DNA of 64,000 bases from Puccinellia tenuiflora (GCA_012064385.1 QRDG01000416.1:1226571-1290570), one strand, 5' to 3'. Shown: positions 1 to 11,277, counted from the first letter of the stretch. Notes: generated from the letters alone by a model not told the origin. A program made the numbers and translations.

Positions 1-30
1 AGGTTTGCGTCCACACGGATAGGAAACGGA

Positions 31-817
31 GTGTCGACGCATCCGGCCGCATCCGCCCACACCCACAGCCGGCCCCACTTGGCAGCGACAGGCGGTGCCC
101 CCAGTCTTTTTTATCCACTTGTGCTGGGGGGGGGGGGGGGGTGGGGGGTTCCCCGGCCAGATCCAAACTTCCCACTTCCGTCCATCGCTGCTCCCTCGCC
201 GCCGGCAGAAACCCTAGCCGCTCCATTCCAGTTCGCACAACCGACGGTGGCAAACCAGCCGCGCGCGAGGGTGAGGGAGTACCTCAGCGTGCCGCGCTGC
301 CAGTGGTACTGGGACAACGCCGTCCCAGTGCCCTAGCCGGATGTCCATCTAGAGGACGACTGGCACCCGAATCTGGAAAGGATTCCGGTGCCGGCCGTCC
401 TGCAGAGCGGACGAGCCAGGCAGCAGGAGATCCGGCGTCGGTGGGCCCTGCTCCCATCGGACCTCCTCGACGACCCGGTGTACACGCGGAGGACATTCCC
501 TATTGGGACACCTGGTTCCAGGACGAGCACGACACGCGACGTCGTACGACCTTTCTGTCGCGGCCGCCGCCGCCCCGACACGGCTCCGCTCCACGCCGAC
601 CGAACCGGCATGGGTGAAAGAGGAGGACAAGCCAGAGCTCGACGAGGATGAGGACGACCTCGTCCTCAAGCGGGTCATGGACGAGTCCTTGCTCACCCAA
701 GCCGAGCACGAGGCCAGGATGTGTCTCGGCCTGGACATCGTGCTGCCCCGGTCCACCGAGGAGGCCCAGCATCCATCGTCGTCGTACTACAAGACCATGT
801 ACCTCGATCTGTCGTAG
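31..817 (+). pseudogene. Decayed grass repeat-family protein
   Basis: Frames joined across breaks give a recognisable protein layout. First comes a VREYLSVPRCQWYWDNAVPVP block, then an in-frame TAG at 334-336, then a PVPAVLQSGRARQQEIRRR block. A frame change near 500 gives DTWFQDEHDTRRR, and a second near 545 leads to an acidic tail (EDEDDLVLKRVMDESLLTQ) ending at 817. From memory this order is common in many dispersed grass hypothetical proteins that travel with transposons; I know no biochemical function. One stop and two frameshifts make this copy dead. It lies inside the MULE-like element. Confidence 0.5.
126..142. repeat. Poly-G homopolymer tract
   Basis: A run of 17 guanines interrupts the start of the decayed coding region. 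Length in such tracts is often unreliable in assemblies and may account for part of the frame loss here. Confidence 0.8.
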
Positions 818-1294
818 GCTCCACCTCTCCCCAAAGGGCTCATCGGCCAGCACTGGTCCTGGACAGGACAGCTGCCCGTGCTGCATCCGCTGCCAGAGCT
901 GCCACAGGAGCAACCGCCGACGACCCCGGTGAGGGCGAGGGTGCCATCGGCCCATTTTTGGTCCCCGCCACCATTCATCGGCCTTTGCGAGGACGACGAC
1001 GATGAGGAGTAGGCCGGCGGTAGCTAGGATAGTAGCTAGGGCGGTTTTATTTTTATTTTTGTTTTGTATAATTATTTGTAAACATGTCGTCTGTGGCCCA
1101 ACCCGCTACGTATATATCAAAAACGGTCTTTTACTGGACTGGTAATGAAGAAAAAAAGAAGTGGATCGGCCGCGTTGGGTGTACTACGTGCGGCCGGGGC
1201 ACGGCCGGAGATTTCCCGTCCGTCAGCCGACTCAAACGGATGAAAAACAGACCAAAAACAGGTCCGTTTGGATCGACGCGTTGGAGTTGCCCTT

Positions 1295-1513
1295 AGATCA
1301 GCGACAGTGTGTGCCAAATCTTGATACCAAATTTGGTATTTGATATCAGTTTTCTACATTGTGGAGTTACCAAATCTTGATGTCAAAACCAAAAAAATAT
1401 GGCATCGGCACACCTACATGAGTTGATGCCAATTCCACCAAGCCAAATAAAAGATCATATTTCCTCTACTTACTCCAACTTCTCTCTCTTGATTGACTGT
1501 TATTAAAAAATAA
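1295..1513. other. AT-rich spacer without a gene
   Basis: I see no coding potential or complete element. The segment separates the MULE right end from a Helitron-like terminus. Confidence 0.5.
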
Positions 1514-1553
1514 CTAGCATAGTGGCCCTCGCAAATACGAGGGCATCATATTT
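1514..1553 (-). mobile_element. Helitron-like 3' terminus (minus strand)
   Basis: On the minus strand the segment has a GC-rich hairpin (CCCTCG, six-base loop, CGAGGG), then about ten bases, then CTAG and a T outside. This is the hairpin plus CTRR end of a Helitron, placed before a T. The body would extend rightward. I could not find the matching 5' TC terminus before the next Helitron-like end at 2469. Confidence 0.5.
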
Positions 1554-2468
1554 CATGTCTTAGAAATATTAGAAAAATGGATTTATAGTTCATTGTTTTC
1601 ATACTTTTATGGAAATATTACTTTCAACGTAGCCATCGCATTGCTTTGATAAAACTCATGTACAGTTTGGTAGATCAATTGGTTCCATCGAATCAATGGT
1701 TGAATGATTTTTATGTACAATTACTAAGATAAGGGTCAAATAATTATTTGTTACTAAAATCTCCCGATACACCTTGGTGTACCAGACTGGATTTGTCTCG
1801 AAAAATTCTAGCTCAATTATTCTTGTTTTTAGTTGATCACATACATGTTTTTAATGTATAATCAATGTGTGTTCTATATATTTGCACACATATAACAACC
1901 AATTTCATCCGTACAATATTTCTACCGTTTACTTTCTCCCCAAGTTCTTTGTCTGCCCACAGAGTTGCCTCCGTACAATATTTGGGAGCGACTAGGGCTC
2001 AATCGAGTGAGAATTAACTTAATTCTCACTCAGGTGATGTCATCCAGTTGCATATGCAACTCATGTGTAATCCATGTGCAACTGAGAAATGTCAGTTGCA
2101 ACTATGTGCAATCCATGTGCAACTGAAGAAAATTTAAGTTGAATGCACGAATCACGATACAAATCTGACGGAGTTAGAGTTGAGTGAGCTCTAACTTATT
2201 TCTCACTCGAGTAAGCAATAGCAAAACCGTATTTCTAAATGGTTTACTTGATCCCCTAAGCCAAATTTGTTGCCGACTGAAATAGTGAGATTTTTTTCTC
2301 AAACCAAGCAAATCGCTGGCAGAGACCCGCCTAGTTAGGTTGATTCTTGAAATCACATGGATGGTTCGATGACCATCCATTGTAAATTGTCGCCTGTCTT
2401 CGTATGATAGAAGCATGGATGGAGATCAATCAACTACTCCCAGCGACTCGTAGCATGCTTGTCTGTTA
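1554..2468. other. AT-rich body with short repeats, no gene
   Basis: The likely interior of the left Helitron-like element. Around 2008-2210 there are paired blocks reading GAGAATTAACTTAATTCTCA and several CAGTTGCA / TGCAACT palindromic words, giving local stem potential. The longest reading frame here (about 80 codons, minus strand, 2174-2416) matches no family known to me and I do not treat it as a gene. Confidence 0.4.
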
Positions 2469-2500
2469 CTAGATTTAAAAGCGCGGCTTGCCGCGCGCCA
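2469..2500 (-). mobile_element. Second Helitron-like 3' terminus (minus strand)
   Basis: Minus strand: a strong hairpin GCGCGGC-AA-GCCGCGC, then TTTTAAAT and CTAG with a T outside, again the Helitron 3' signature. The body should extend to the right. A 5' end was not recognised; the element may reach the edge of the Gypsy internal region near 4118. Confidence 0.55.
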
Positions 2501-4117
2501 CCATTTGATTCAAAAAATATTTTGCCCGTAATTCTCATGTATTAATACAGATTAATGAGAATTCAATTAATGCAATGAAGTTGGAGCATAAGGAGGTTCG
2601 GTAGGTTCATACTAAGGAAACATAGTGCTATATAAACCAAGTTGCATTATAACGTTTGGATAATCGGATGGGGTTCATCAGGTCAAGCAAAAGAGGCTCG
2701 CAACCCGCTTGAAGATGTATGAACATTGAAAAGTGAACAAAATCATGGCCATCAGCGAAGTAGCACCAATGAATTATATTCAGAGGCAGAACAAAATAAT
2801 CCTGCAAGACGACGTATGTAGTCAGGTACAGTAACTTAAATCATAACAAAAAGAATCAATCATATATGTCAAGACCATCTCAGTGGCATGGAAGGTAATA
2901 AATAGACAGAGGTGTTAAACCAGCACTCTGAATGAACAATACAAATGGAAGTAATATTATGTAGCTATCTCCGTACTTAAGAAGCTAAACCAGGGGTTGC
3001 GTCCACCAGAAAATCAATTATGTTTTACATAAGGCAGCCATGTAAGCATCAATTACGACATATGACATAGTTTTACATAAGGCAGCCATGTAAGCATCAA
3101 TTATTAAGAGCAGAAAAACAATACCATTTTCATATCTAACCCTTAGAACAACTCAAATGTTGAGGCGAGATAGCTACGGTGGTTGCGTCGCCCGCTCTCT
3201 CTGTGGCAGTATCACCGATGCAGGGTTAGTAGACACAATAGGCCTTGCTTTGCTACACCACAACCTCATCACCCACATCTCCTAAAGAGAAACATCTAAA
3301 ACGTGATAATCAGTAAATATGAACTTGTGAAGATAATTTCTAGAGCATAATTCACAACAGCTTTTGCAAACTCAAATAAACAAAATTACAATAGAATATT
3401 ATGGCTGCTCCTTGTAACCTTGTTACATGCAACGGCGAGGCAGATAGGAGGTAAGGAGATGAGTTCATACCTACGGCAGCCGAGCATAAAAAACTCACAG
3501 AAGAAGCACTCTCCATTAGGACCTAATTCTCCACATATTTTAGTTGTATCCCAACCGTAACTACTCTTGCTCTGCACGTCATGGCTTGTCTGTTTCGATC
3601 TGGACGCTTGCAACTGCATAGAGTAAAATGTATCAGGGTCAACATCGAAACAACCGGGATTTTGTAAAGGCAGCAAGCTGCTCCTTATAACCTTGTTTTA
3701 TGTAACGGTGAGGCAGATAGAGGGTTAAGGAGATGAGTTTATACCCATGAAACATATATGCAGGCACAAGAAATATAGTGTCACCAAATTCTTTATTATT
3801 TTCCATGAGGGCATATTCGGAAACTTAATTCTGAGTAGAATACATAGAGTAGTTGAGAAGCAACTATTGCTCAGTTGAGAAGCATCCTGTTCTTGGCTGT
3901 GATATCACAAAATATATGTTGGATAGAGCAGAATGGATATTCAGCTTAATTTAACAACTATATTGAAGAACAATCAAAAGAGGCATTGAAATACAATTTC
4001 TGTATGGAGTAAGCGAGATGTTCCAAACAAAGAACATAGGTACTAAGTGCCAAGTAACACTGGATAAGATGCATTTTCATTTAAAAAATATTCTATTAAA
4101 TGTTTTTTTTTACTTGG
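2501..4117. other. Probable Helitron interior, non-coding
   Basis: No supported gene. Two duplications are visible. A 47 bp block (TTTACATAAGGCAGCCATGT core) is repeated head to tail at about 3022-3107. A ~70 bp block containing CTGCTCCTTGTAACCTTGTT recurs, diverged, at about 3405 and 3681. A 96-codon minus-strand frame at 3386-3676 spans one of these copies and has no family features. Confidence 0.4.
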
Positions 4118-4120
4118 TAA

Positions 4121-5892
4121 GACCAGCGCGTCCGAGAGGATGATGACGTCGAAGCAGGGGAGGCTGCGGAAAGCTCCGCGGTAGCCGCGAGGGAGCATCC
4201 GCCTCCCAGCAGAGCCTCTCCGGGAGCGGAAAACCCGGAGGCAGGAGACACGGGGCTGCCGCCGATGGCAACCCGGACATCGCCTATTCGCACGCAGGAG
4301 CGAGCGCACCCGGGTCGGGACCCGGCAGCCTCGGCGCCACCTCCAGGTAAGCCACCCGGAGTCGCCACTGTTGTCCCCGGGAGACCCGGAGGTTCCCAGA
4401 GGTTAACACTTTGTTTGTCGGTGCAGACCATGAGGCGGGGGACCGCGCTGAGGACGATGGCGATGTTGAGTCCCCAGCGGCCCGCCCTGAAGTTGATGCC
4501 GACGGGACGGAGAACCGTGTCGGGGGCGAAGACGACGTTGAACCCCCAGCGTACCGGTCCGATCCCAACGCGGAGGCCGAGCAGGCACCCGACGACGCCC
4601 AGGCGCCGAAGCCCGCGAGCCCCCGGCCTGAGCAGCAGACGGCGAACCCGGAGCCATGGTTCACACGGACGTTCCCCAACGTCAGGGAGTTCCTGGCCTT
4701 CGCGAAGGCCGAACTCAAGCGGCAGGAGCCATCACCCTCCTCCGGGGAGGAGGCTGTGCGGGCCCGCGAGGAGCGAGTAGCGATGGAAGAAGAGTTGCTC
4801 AACGCCCGGGAGCAAAGGCTGTCCAACCAGCAAAAGAAGTTGCAGGAACATCTCCAAGAGCTCGAAACCCAGAAGAAGGCCTTCCTCGAAGCGGAGGAGG
4901 CGTACCAGGCCAGAGCGGCCCTCGACGAGGAACGCCTGGAGCAAGGGATGCTGAACACGGAGGGGTGGACTCGCATGGAGATGGAGGCGGCGACGGAGAA
5001 AACCATCCGGGCAAAGGACGAGGTCATCCGGTCAAGGGATCGGAAGATCTCTAAGCTGAAGGAGGACCTTGCCCACGAGAAGAAATGCCGGGAACATGCT
5101 CGAGAGGACGTCCGGAGGATCCGAAGCGAGCGAGATGGCCAAGCGTCGAGAATAGCGGCCCTGCTGGCCACCATCGACACACAGAAGACGGCCCTGGCCG
5201 CGGCCGAAGAATCCAAGAAGAACTTGGGCGCCCACCGACTCGAACTGGAGAAGAAGATCAGGACCTTGGAAGAGGCGGTGGAGTTCCGGGACGAAGCCGC
5301 CAAACATATGGCCATCGTGCTCCAAGACGAGGCCAAGAAGCTCGCCGAAAGCTTGGCGACTGCGGAGACGAGCAAATCGCAGGCCCAGATCGCCTGGGAC
5401 CGTCATGAGAAGCTGTCTGATCAGCTCAAAGAGGTACAAAGGGACCTGGCAAAGGCCAAGGAAGCACATGCAAAGGAGACGAGTGACTTCCGTCGGCATC
5501 GGCAGGGGAACAACGAGATCCTACTCCAGATGCACCCCTGGGTCTTGAAGATCATTGAAGGGCTGTCGGTGCTGAAGGTGAAGGGCATGCCTGCCCTCCC
5601 GACGGAGCGCTCCTACTCCCTTCGGTGTTATCCATCGTTCTTGGAGCTCGTGGCCTCGCGCATCAACGGCCTTAGGGACAGCGTGAGCAGAGCCACCCTC
5701 CGGGAAGGGAGGGTTGCTGCCCGGCAGGTGGCCACCCAGTTTGTCGCAGCCCTTCGGCGACATCACCAGCCACCTCCTTCCTTGTCCGATCTGCAGGGTC
5801 TCGCCCCCGAGATGCTGAACGACCCCGAGGTGACCCGCCAGGTTGACGAGATCCTGGAGCACTTCTCCCGTGAGGACGACAACCGGTCCTGA
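4121..5892 (+). CDS. Antisense ORF of a Gypsy element: coiled-coil protein, 5'-truncated
   Basis: Two exons are visible. Exon one is open from 4121 to 4346. A GTAAGC donor at 4347 and a TGCAG acceptor ending at 4426 define an 80 bp intron, and both junctions are phase 1. Exon two runs 4427-5892. The protein has an acidic, proline-rich N part, then about 230 residues of charged heptad-like coiled coil, then a globular C-terminal region (PWVLKIIEGL to HFSRED). This is the C-terminal half typical of the plant 'putative gypsy type transposon' family (PF04195); the conserved N-terminal domain is missing because sequence left of 4118 is unrelated. The ORF opposes the gag-like ORF at 6640-7728, the arrangement expected for an antisense extra ORF in a plant Gypsy element. 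No role is established. Confidence 0.6.
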
Positions 5893-6639
5893 AAGCACAT
5901 GGAGCAACACCAGGAGACGTGAACTGTGTTTTGCATGTTTTGTACCTTTCTGAATGTAAATAACCTTTTCCAGGTTTTATCCATTTTATTGCACCCGTGG
6001 GGGCTTAATGCTCTCGGGAAGGATTAATGAGCGTGAGAGCTAACCAGCCGTGGGCACTCAGACGGATCTGAGCCACCGACACAGGGCGCATCCCCCCAAG
6101 AACCCATCGTTTTTTGACCGCACGGACCTCAGCGCACGATTCCACTGCCCGAGGGAAACGGACAGCTTAGTCGCGGAGGCGCCACCCCAAAACAATGCCC
6201 GCTTTCGTCTTAGCCAAGATGCATAAAATAGAAGCAACGAAGGAAAGGCCCGTGCAAGCACGTTTCATACTTAGCTTAATGTCGACCTCCTTTGGGCTAT
6301 TTCAGCAATTGTTTCGTCGCGCTGCCGCCAGAGCGGGTCCTCTATGCCGCTTTTAAGACATAACTCTGCCCTGCCTGCGGTTACCCGCAGGGTTAGGGAC
6401 TCCTGCTAAAATAGCCGCCTGCCCAGTCATCCTTACTAGCGCAGGACCTTATTGCTGGGGCCCGTGGTCCCGGTCCTGAGACCTTCATGTTCCCGACGCC
6501 GCGTGAGGGCACGTCCAATTTGCTGACATTCTTATGATGCCGGTCCGGAGACCCCTTTCATTCCTGGTGCCGCTTGAAAGCACGCCCGCCTTGCTGACAC
6601 TCTTGCTGTGTCGGTCCGGAGACCCTTCCTGGCTCCTTT
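5893..6639. other. Non-coding internal part of the Gypsy element
   Basis: This moderately GC-rich stretch lies between the antisense ORF and the gag-like ORF. Short paired phrases recur, for example CGGTCCGGAGACCC-type words at about 6540 and 6612. I see no open frame with family features. Confidence 0.4.
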
Positions 6640-7728
6640 TCATTGTTGCCCGGAGGCCAACCACTTTGCAATCCGATACTTTTGCGGCGGCCCACTCGGT
6701 CCCGGGTGTATTGTCACGATGTGACCCGGGAGATCCCATTCTGGCTGACCTTCATTGAAATAGGTTCGATCCCAGTCAGAGATAGTCTCGGGTGTATCCA
6801 TGGGGGTTGCTGGTGGTGAAAGCGAGTCGTCGGTTTGGTTGGAAGCGTCTGCAACAGTTCTTGATGACTTCTTCTTCTTCGGGGTTTTCTTTGGCTTTGA
6901 ATTCAGAGGGCAATCACGGCGGAGGTAATCAAGCTCTCCACAGATGTAACATCCCTCGTTTCTCGGACGCTTTTTGAGTTTGCGGCAGTCATCTGTATTG
7001 TGCTTGTCGGATTGATGGAACGAGCACCAGGGTCCCAGTTGTCCATCTTCGCCCCACGGGAGCAGGACTTCTTGCGGCACGTATGGTTCGTCCCTTGCGA
7101 CCTCAGTTTCTTGACCTTGAATCTGACGCTCCCCCTCCAAGGGGAGAGTCGACGGGGAAGTTTCCAAGCAGAGTTCTTCCTTCACCACGCGCGTCCGCGG
7201 GGAAAGAGGAACGTCAATGCCTGTACTACTTCTCGGGGGCAAACCCCCACCTGCAGCTGCATCGGCCCGAGCCACCGAGGGCACGAACCGAATTCCGCTG
7301 GCGAGACCCTGCGTGGATGGCGTCACTGAAGCTTCCTCGGGGTCGAAGCCAAGTCCCGGGTACCGCAGGTACTCCTCGCTGGACTTGGCCTTCTTCTTCC
7401 GCGCCATTCCTACCGGAGAACTTGAGGTCGACGCAGACCCTGTCGATGACCCTGAGGTCGACGCAGACCCTGTCGATGACCCTGAGGTCGATGCAGACCT
7501 TGTCGATGACCCTGAGGTCGACACAGACCTTGTCGATGACCTTGAGGTCGACGCAGACCTTGTCGATGACCTTGAGGTCGACGCAGACCTTGTCGATGAC
7601 CTTGAAGGAGATCTGGCCGAAAGATCCGGAGAATCTGACGCAGATCTCCTCGAAGATCTCGAAGCCGACGAAGAACTTGAGGAAGATCTCGACAAAGAAC
7701 GCGAAGCCGATGAAGAAGAAATCAGCAC
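6640..7728 (-). CDS. Gag-like protein with two zinc-knuckle-like motifs
   Basis: The frame is open for 362 codons but has no ATG before a methionine at 7407 (MARKKKAKSSEEYLRYPG), the likelier start, giving 256 residues. Upstream of it the frame encodes a serine/arginine/threonine tandem repeat. The middle contains CX2HX4HX4C (CSFHQSDKHNTDDC) followed by CX2CX4YX4C (CYICGELDYLRRDC), where the usual histidine is tyrosine. A lysine-rich stretch and an acidic tail follow. This fits a degenerate Gypsy gag nucleocapsid. It sits just inside the primer-binding region of the element, as gag should. Confidence 0.6.
   Translation of the reverse strand: MLISSSSASRSLSRSSSSSSSASRSSRRSASDSPDLSARSPSRSSTRSASTSRSSTRSASTSRSSTRSVSTSGSSTRSASTSGSSTGSASTSGSSTGSASTSSSPVGMARKKKAKSSEEYLRYPGLGFDPEEASVTPSTQGLASGIRFVPSVARADAAAGGGLPPRSSTGIDVPLSPRTRVVKEELCLETSPSTLPLEGERQIQGQETEVARDEPYVPQEVLLPWGEDGQLGPWCSFHQSDKHNTDDCRKLKKRPRNEGCYICGELDYLRRDCPLNSKPKKTPKKKKSSRTVADASNQTDDSLSPPATPMDTPETISDWDRTYFNEGQPEWDLPGHIVTIHPGPSGPPQKYRIAKWLASGQQ
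7425..7615. repeat. 30 bp minisatellite in the gag leader
   Basis: At least six head-to-tail 30 bp units of the form GAGGTCGACGCAGACCCTGT plus CGATGACCCT. They encode, on the minus strand, a ten-residue Ser/Thr/Arg repeat (RSSTRSASTS). The units differ at one to three positions, and the period is a multiple of three, so the frame is kept. Confidence 0.85.
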
Positions 7729-7754
7729 TTGCGCCCCCTACCTGGCGCGCCAGA

Positions 7755-8692
7755 TGTCGTGTCTTGGATCACGGACACCGGGAGTAAAGGATACCCCCTT
7801 TTTAGGTTCGGTATGGGGCGCGAAGGAGGCTGAGTAACGTCTTCCGCCCGGGGGCTTCGCCTACGCTCGAGATATACGTACTAGCAAGCATCACAGAGAC
7901 ACAAGGAGTTTACCCAGGTTCGGGCCGCCCGGAGGCTAACAACCCTACTCCTGCATGTCTGGATTGAGAGGTGTATCATGGTGTAGCTTTACAATGGTGG
8001 TCGCGGGTGAGAACCCGGGAGGTGTTGGCTAGAGGTTGAAGACGAGCAGATCCTGGCCCGGAGGAGATCACCTCTCGCCTATGCTACTCTTCCTCTTGTG
8101 CGCTATCTAGCCTAGCCTCCCTTCCTAGCTTGTTCCTCCTTTCCCTTGGGTGCCTCGGTCCTCCTTTTATAGGCTAAGGGGATACCACAGGTGCACCCTT
8201 GGGGCCGGAGGGGTTTTGGCGGGAAAACCCCTCCGGGTTCTCCTTAGGAGGCGACGTGGCCTCCTCTCGTCCAAGTATTCTTCTCAGAGGGGGTAGGTGA
8301 GGTCGCCCACCTTTTACAGGGAGGGCGGACAGAGGCTGACAGCTTTTCCGCCTCTGCCCCCCTTTGGCGCCCTTGGCGCCTCCATCTTCTTGGCGCCCAA
8401 GTCTTCTAGGAGCTTCCAGCCAGGGCTGGCAAGCTTATCCTCTTTGCGCACTGGAGGTTGGTTCCCGGGGGTGAGCCTGGCCTCCTGCCAGGCGTCGGGG
8501 TCCCGGGACCTCCATGCCTGCTTCCGGGTCGAGGGGGCCCCGGAGGGTCCCCGAGTCTTTTGCCTTGGTTGTCGATGTCGCGCGCGTCGGGGCGCCGTGG
8601 GGCAGATGGGGGGGCATCTGCCGGTCTTGTACCTTGGCCTTGAGCGCCTCCTTGGTGGGCCCATGTGCGATGGACCCACTTTGACCGTAACA
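7755..8692 (-). repeat. 5' LTR of the Gypsy-type element
   Basis: The plus-strand block begins TGTCGTGTC and ends CCGTAACA, so on the minus strand it starts TGTTACGG and ends GACACGACA (TG..CA with short inverted ends). A TATAAAAGG promoter motif lies on the minus strand near 8165. The CCAGGTTCGGGCC phrase at about 7914 is a common internal motif in grass Gypsy LTRs. The primer-binding region follows at 7754 downward. Length 938 bp. Confidence 0.65.
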
Positions 8693-11255
8693 GGGGAACC
8701 CCATGTTCCACTGTTGCGACACTTTGAGGTGATGGAGGTGAAAACGTGGCAACTGCCCTGACTCGGACGGTGTGGCCGAGTTGCAACATAATACTGCCCT
8801 TGGCTGTCATGCAGTTGCTTGGGGTTCTGCTGAAATCCACCTTGATGTCCGTGCTGGCTACCACCTCCATGGCTAGGTCCTGGGTTATTTCCGGATCCTC
8901 TATCGTTGTTGACAGGTCCTCCGCCATGGTTGTTTCCTCGGTATCCACCATTTCCTCCACCATTGTTGTTGTTGTTCCCATTGTTAGAGTTGTTTCTCCA
9001 TTGCTGCAAGTCCACACATTGCTCAAGGGTATGTCCACATCTTCCGTTCTTGGCATGATGTGGACATGGACTTTGAAGTACCTCCTGGGTAGTTGGCCTG
9101 CGCCCTTGGAAACCCTGGCAGTTGTTGTCCTTGCGCCTGTACCCGGCGTTGGTGTTAGCCACCAAGTCGGAATTATCTCCATACGGTCGCTTAGTCCCTC
9201 CATGGTTTTGATTCTGGTTCTGGTTTTGGTTCTGGTTCTGGCCACCTCCACCTTGTCCTTCTCCGGCTTCTTCCTGGTCCTTTGTTTTATCCGTTGCTGC
9301 GTGTTTGTTAGCTCCTGCCATAATCTCTCCAATGGTGATGGGAACCCCTTGGTTCGGACTCTCCTTCATACGCCCCAGCTTCCAGACCACCGGGTTGAAG
9401 TTACAGTTCCTTTCCATTGCCATTAGTACTGAAATTGGTGGAAGTACTTGCGAGGAGTTGATGATTTTTTACACTCGTCTCATCCAATGCCTTGCAGTCT
9501 CGCCTGTCCTCTAGACACACCGCTCTAGGTCCTCAATTTTACTCAACTTCTTACAAGTTCCCTAAAAATTCTGAACAAAAGCAATCTTCAACTGCTCCCA
9601 CGAGTTGATTGACCTGGGTGGTAAGTTCCTCATCCAAACCTTGGCTGCTCCATCCATCATAAGATACATGAACTTGGCACACAAGTTGCCTGTGGCATTA
9701 CGAATACTCATAGACATCTCGTAACTGCTTAACCAGGAAGTCGGATCCATGTTGGGCTCGTAGTTAACAACTTTACGGGGCTACTTGAAATCACTAGGAA
9801 AGGACTCGGCTCTGATGGTTTTTGTCAGACACTCAGGACCTGTCAACGAAGGCGAACTTGCTGGGGAAGTAACAACTTTATTTGCTGCTCTGGCTGGTGG
9901 CGCTCCTCCGGCTCATGCTGCTCCTACGGCTCCTGCCATGCGGGTCTCCTCCCATCTGTTCCGTGCCTCGTCAACGATCCGCTGGGCTTCCGAACGAGTC
10001 GACACGTGTGGTTGGTTCCTTGCCAGCTCACGGCGTCTTGCACTCGTAGACCCGGCCGGTTGTGACTCACCGTGTTGGCTCCTCGTCCGTGAGTTGTATG
10101 GTGTAGAGTGAAGCCGACTTGCGTTTGGGAAGTTGGGGTGAAGAGCTTGCTGGTTTAGTTCTGTTTTGAGCATACCAATGGCGAGTCGTGCTTCTCGTCC
10201 GTACTTGTTGTTCTCAATAGTAATCCTTTCCAATGCCATGGTAGCTGCATGTAAGTTATCCATGGGATTCGTGTAGTGTCCTTCCGACGTGTGAAATCTC
10301 TGCGTAGGTGGTGGTGGTGGTCCCATGGCACCTGCTCTGAGTCCTGCTTCCGGTGGTGGTCCATTTGCTCCGTTGTTCCCTCCAGCTCCAGGTGTTCCTT
10401 GATTTGTCTCTGGTGGTGGATTGGGTCCGGCTCCTGCTCCAGGTGTCGATCCTCCGGCTCCTGTGCCTGCATTTGGACCTACCGGCGTCTGAAAAAGGTT
10501 GGTGGGATCTATGTTGGCTCCTTACAGCCGACTCCTCATTCTCCTATGATGAATTGAGCTGAGTTCATGTTGTCGGTTGCGTACTACTTGTGCCTCTAGA
10601 TTTATGTGAGCTTGTTCTGATGCCAATCTGGCGGTTGCTGTGTTCACCTCTTCCAACTTCTTTTCCAGAGCTGCACGAGCCGTCTGTAACTCTGCTACTC
10701 GGGTCTCCACGTTTTCCGCCGTGATCTCCTTGGTGAGCAAGGTTGCATCGAACGCGTTCCCACCTCAGCTGTGTATACTCCAACTTGGCACGGATGAGCC
10801 GGCGATTGCACGTACTCTTCCTCTTCAACTCCATATCCAAGTCGATCCTCAAATAGTGGTAAGATTGATTCTGAATCTGCATCGTAGTCTGGCTCTGGAC
10901 CCAGCTCTTGCAGCGTTTCCAGCTCCTTGATAGGAATCTGATGCTCATCTTGTCCAGCAACTATGCCGACTTCTGATGTTCCAACGGACTCCTCTCCGTC
11001 GGACTCGATAACTGTTGTAGCCTCTGAAACAGAATCGAACTTGTTAGCGTGCATACCTCACGCGCTGACCATGTCGACGAACACATTGATCTTGCCGAAG
11101 ACGAGTTGGTATCCTTCCTCAACTTCATCCATCTTCGAGCTCCATCTGTATTCGTCGATCTCTGTCTCGCCGTATTGGTTGGTGTAGACCCGGCCAATGG
11201 CAAGCTTCTCCATACCCCGGCGAGCTTCTCCCATGATCTCAACTCCTTTCGTCAT
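8693..11255 (-). pseudogene. Decayed Gypsy gag polyprotein
   Basis: Minus-strand segments in changing frames together give a gag. It starts near 11255 (MTKGVEIMGEARRGMEK) and meets an in-frame TGA at 11058-11060. Then come an acidic segment, a helical segment (LTKEITAENVETRVAELQ at 10740), and a Gly/Pro-rich linker. The conserved gag core follows near 9750-9562 (DPTSWLSSYEMSMSIRN; AAKVWMRNLPP; SWEQLKIAFVQNF). Last is an Asn/Gln-rich tail with a CX2HX5CX6C cluster (CPHHAKNGRCGHTLEQC). Several stops and frame changes make it inactive. It is cut at 8692 by the neighbouring LTR. Confidence 0.7.
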
Positions 11256-11277
11256 AGGCCACACGGTAGGCGCCAAC

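Larger units (their letters stand above)
1..1294. mobile_element. MULE-like element, right part only
   Basis: The right edge near 1294 reads, on the minus strand, as a terminal motif of the AGGGCAACTCCAACGCG type. Its next bases resemble the first 50 bases of the window in inverted orientation (GTCCACACGGAT near the start, TCCGTTTGGATCGACGCG near 1263). That suggests long terminal inverted repeats, with the left tip just outside the window. Between them lies a decayed coding region (31-817) and an AT-rich 3' part. I saw no target duplication because the left flank is missing. Classification as a MULE is inference from the TIR style. Confidence 0.45.
4118..8692 (-). mobile_element. Non-autonomous Gypsy-type LTR element, 3'-truncated
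   Basis: Read on the minus strand: a 5' LTR (8692 to 7755), a primer-binding-type region beginning TCTGGCGCGCCAGGTAGGGG, a gag-like ORF (7728 to 6640), a non-coding stretch, then an oppositely oriented coiled-coil ORF (4121-5892). No protease, reverse transcriptase or integrase is present, so the element depends on a partner. No second LTR occurs to the left; the sequence changes character at about 4118. The outer LTR edge at 8692 abuts gag of another Gypsy element, so this element probably inserted into that one. Confidence 0.6.

Noticed and set aside
8746..9426. 226-codon plus-strand frame
   Set aside because: Antisense of the gag Asn/Gln-rich region; the Val/Leu/Ser string results from CAA/AAC repeats read backwards.
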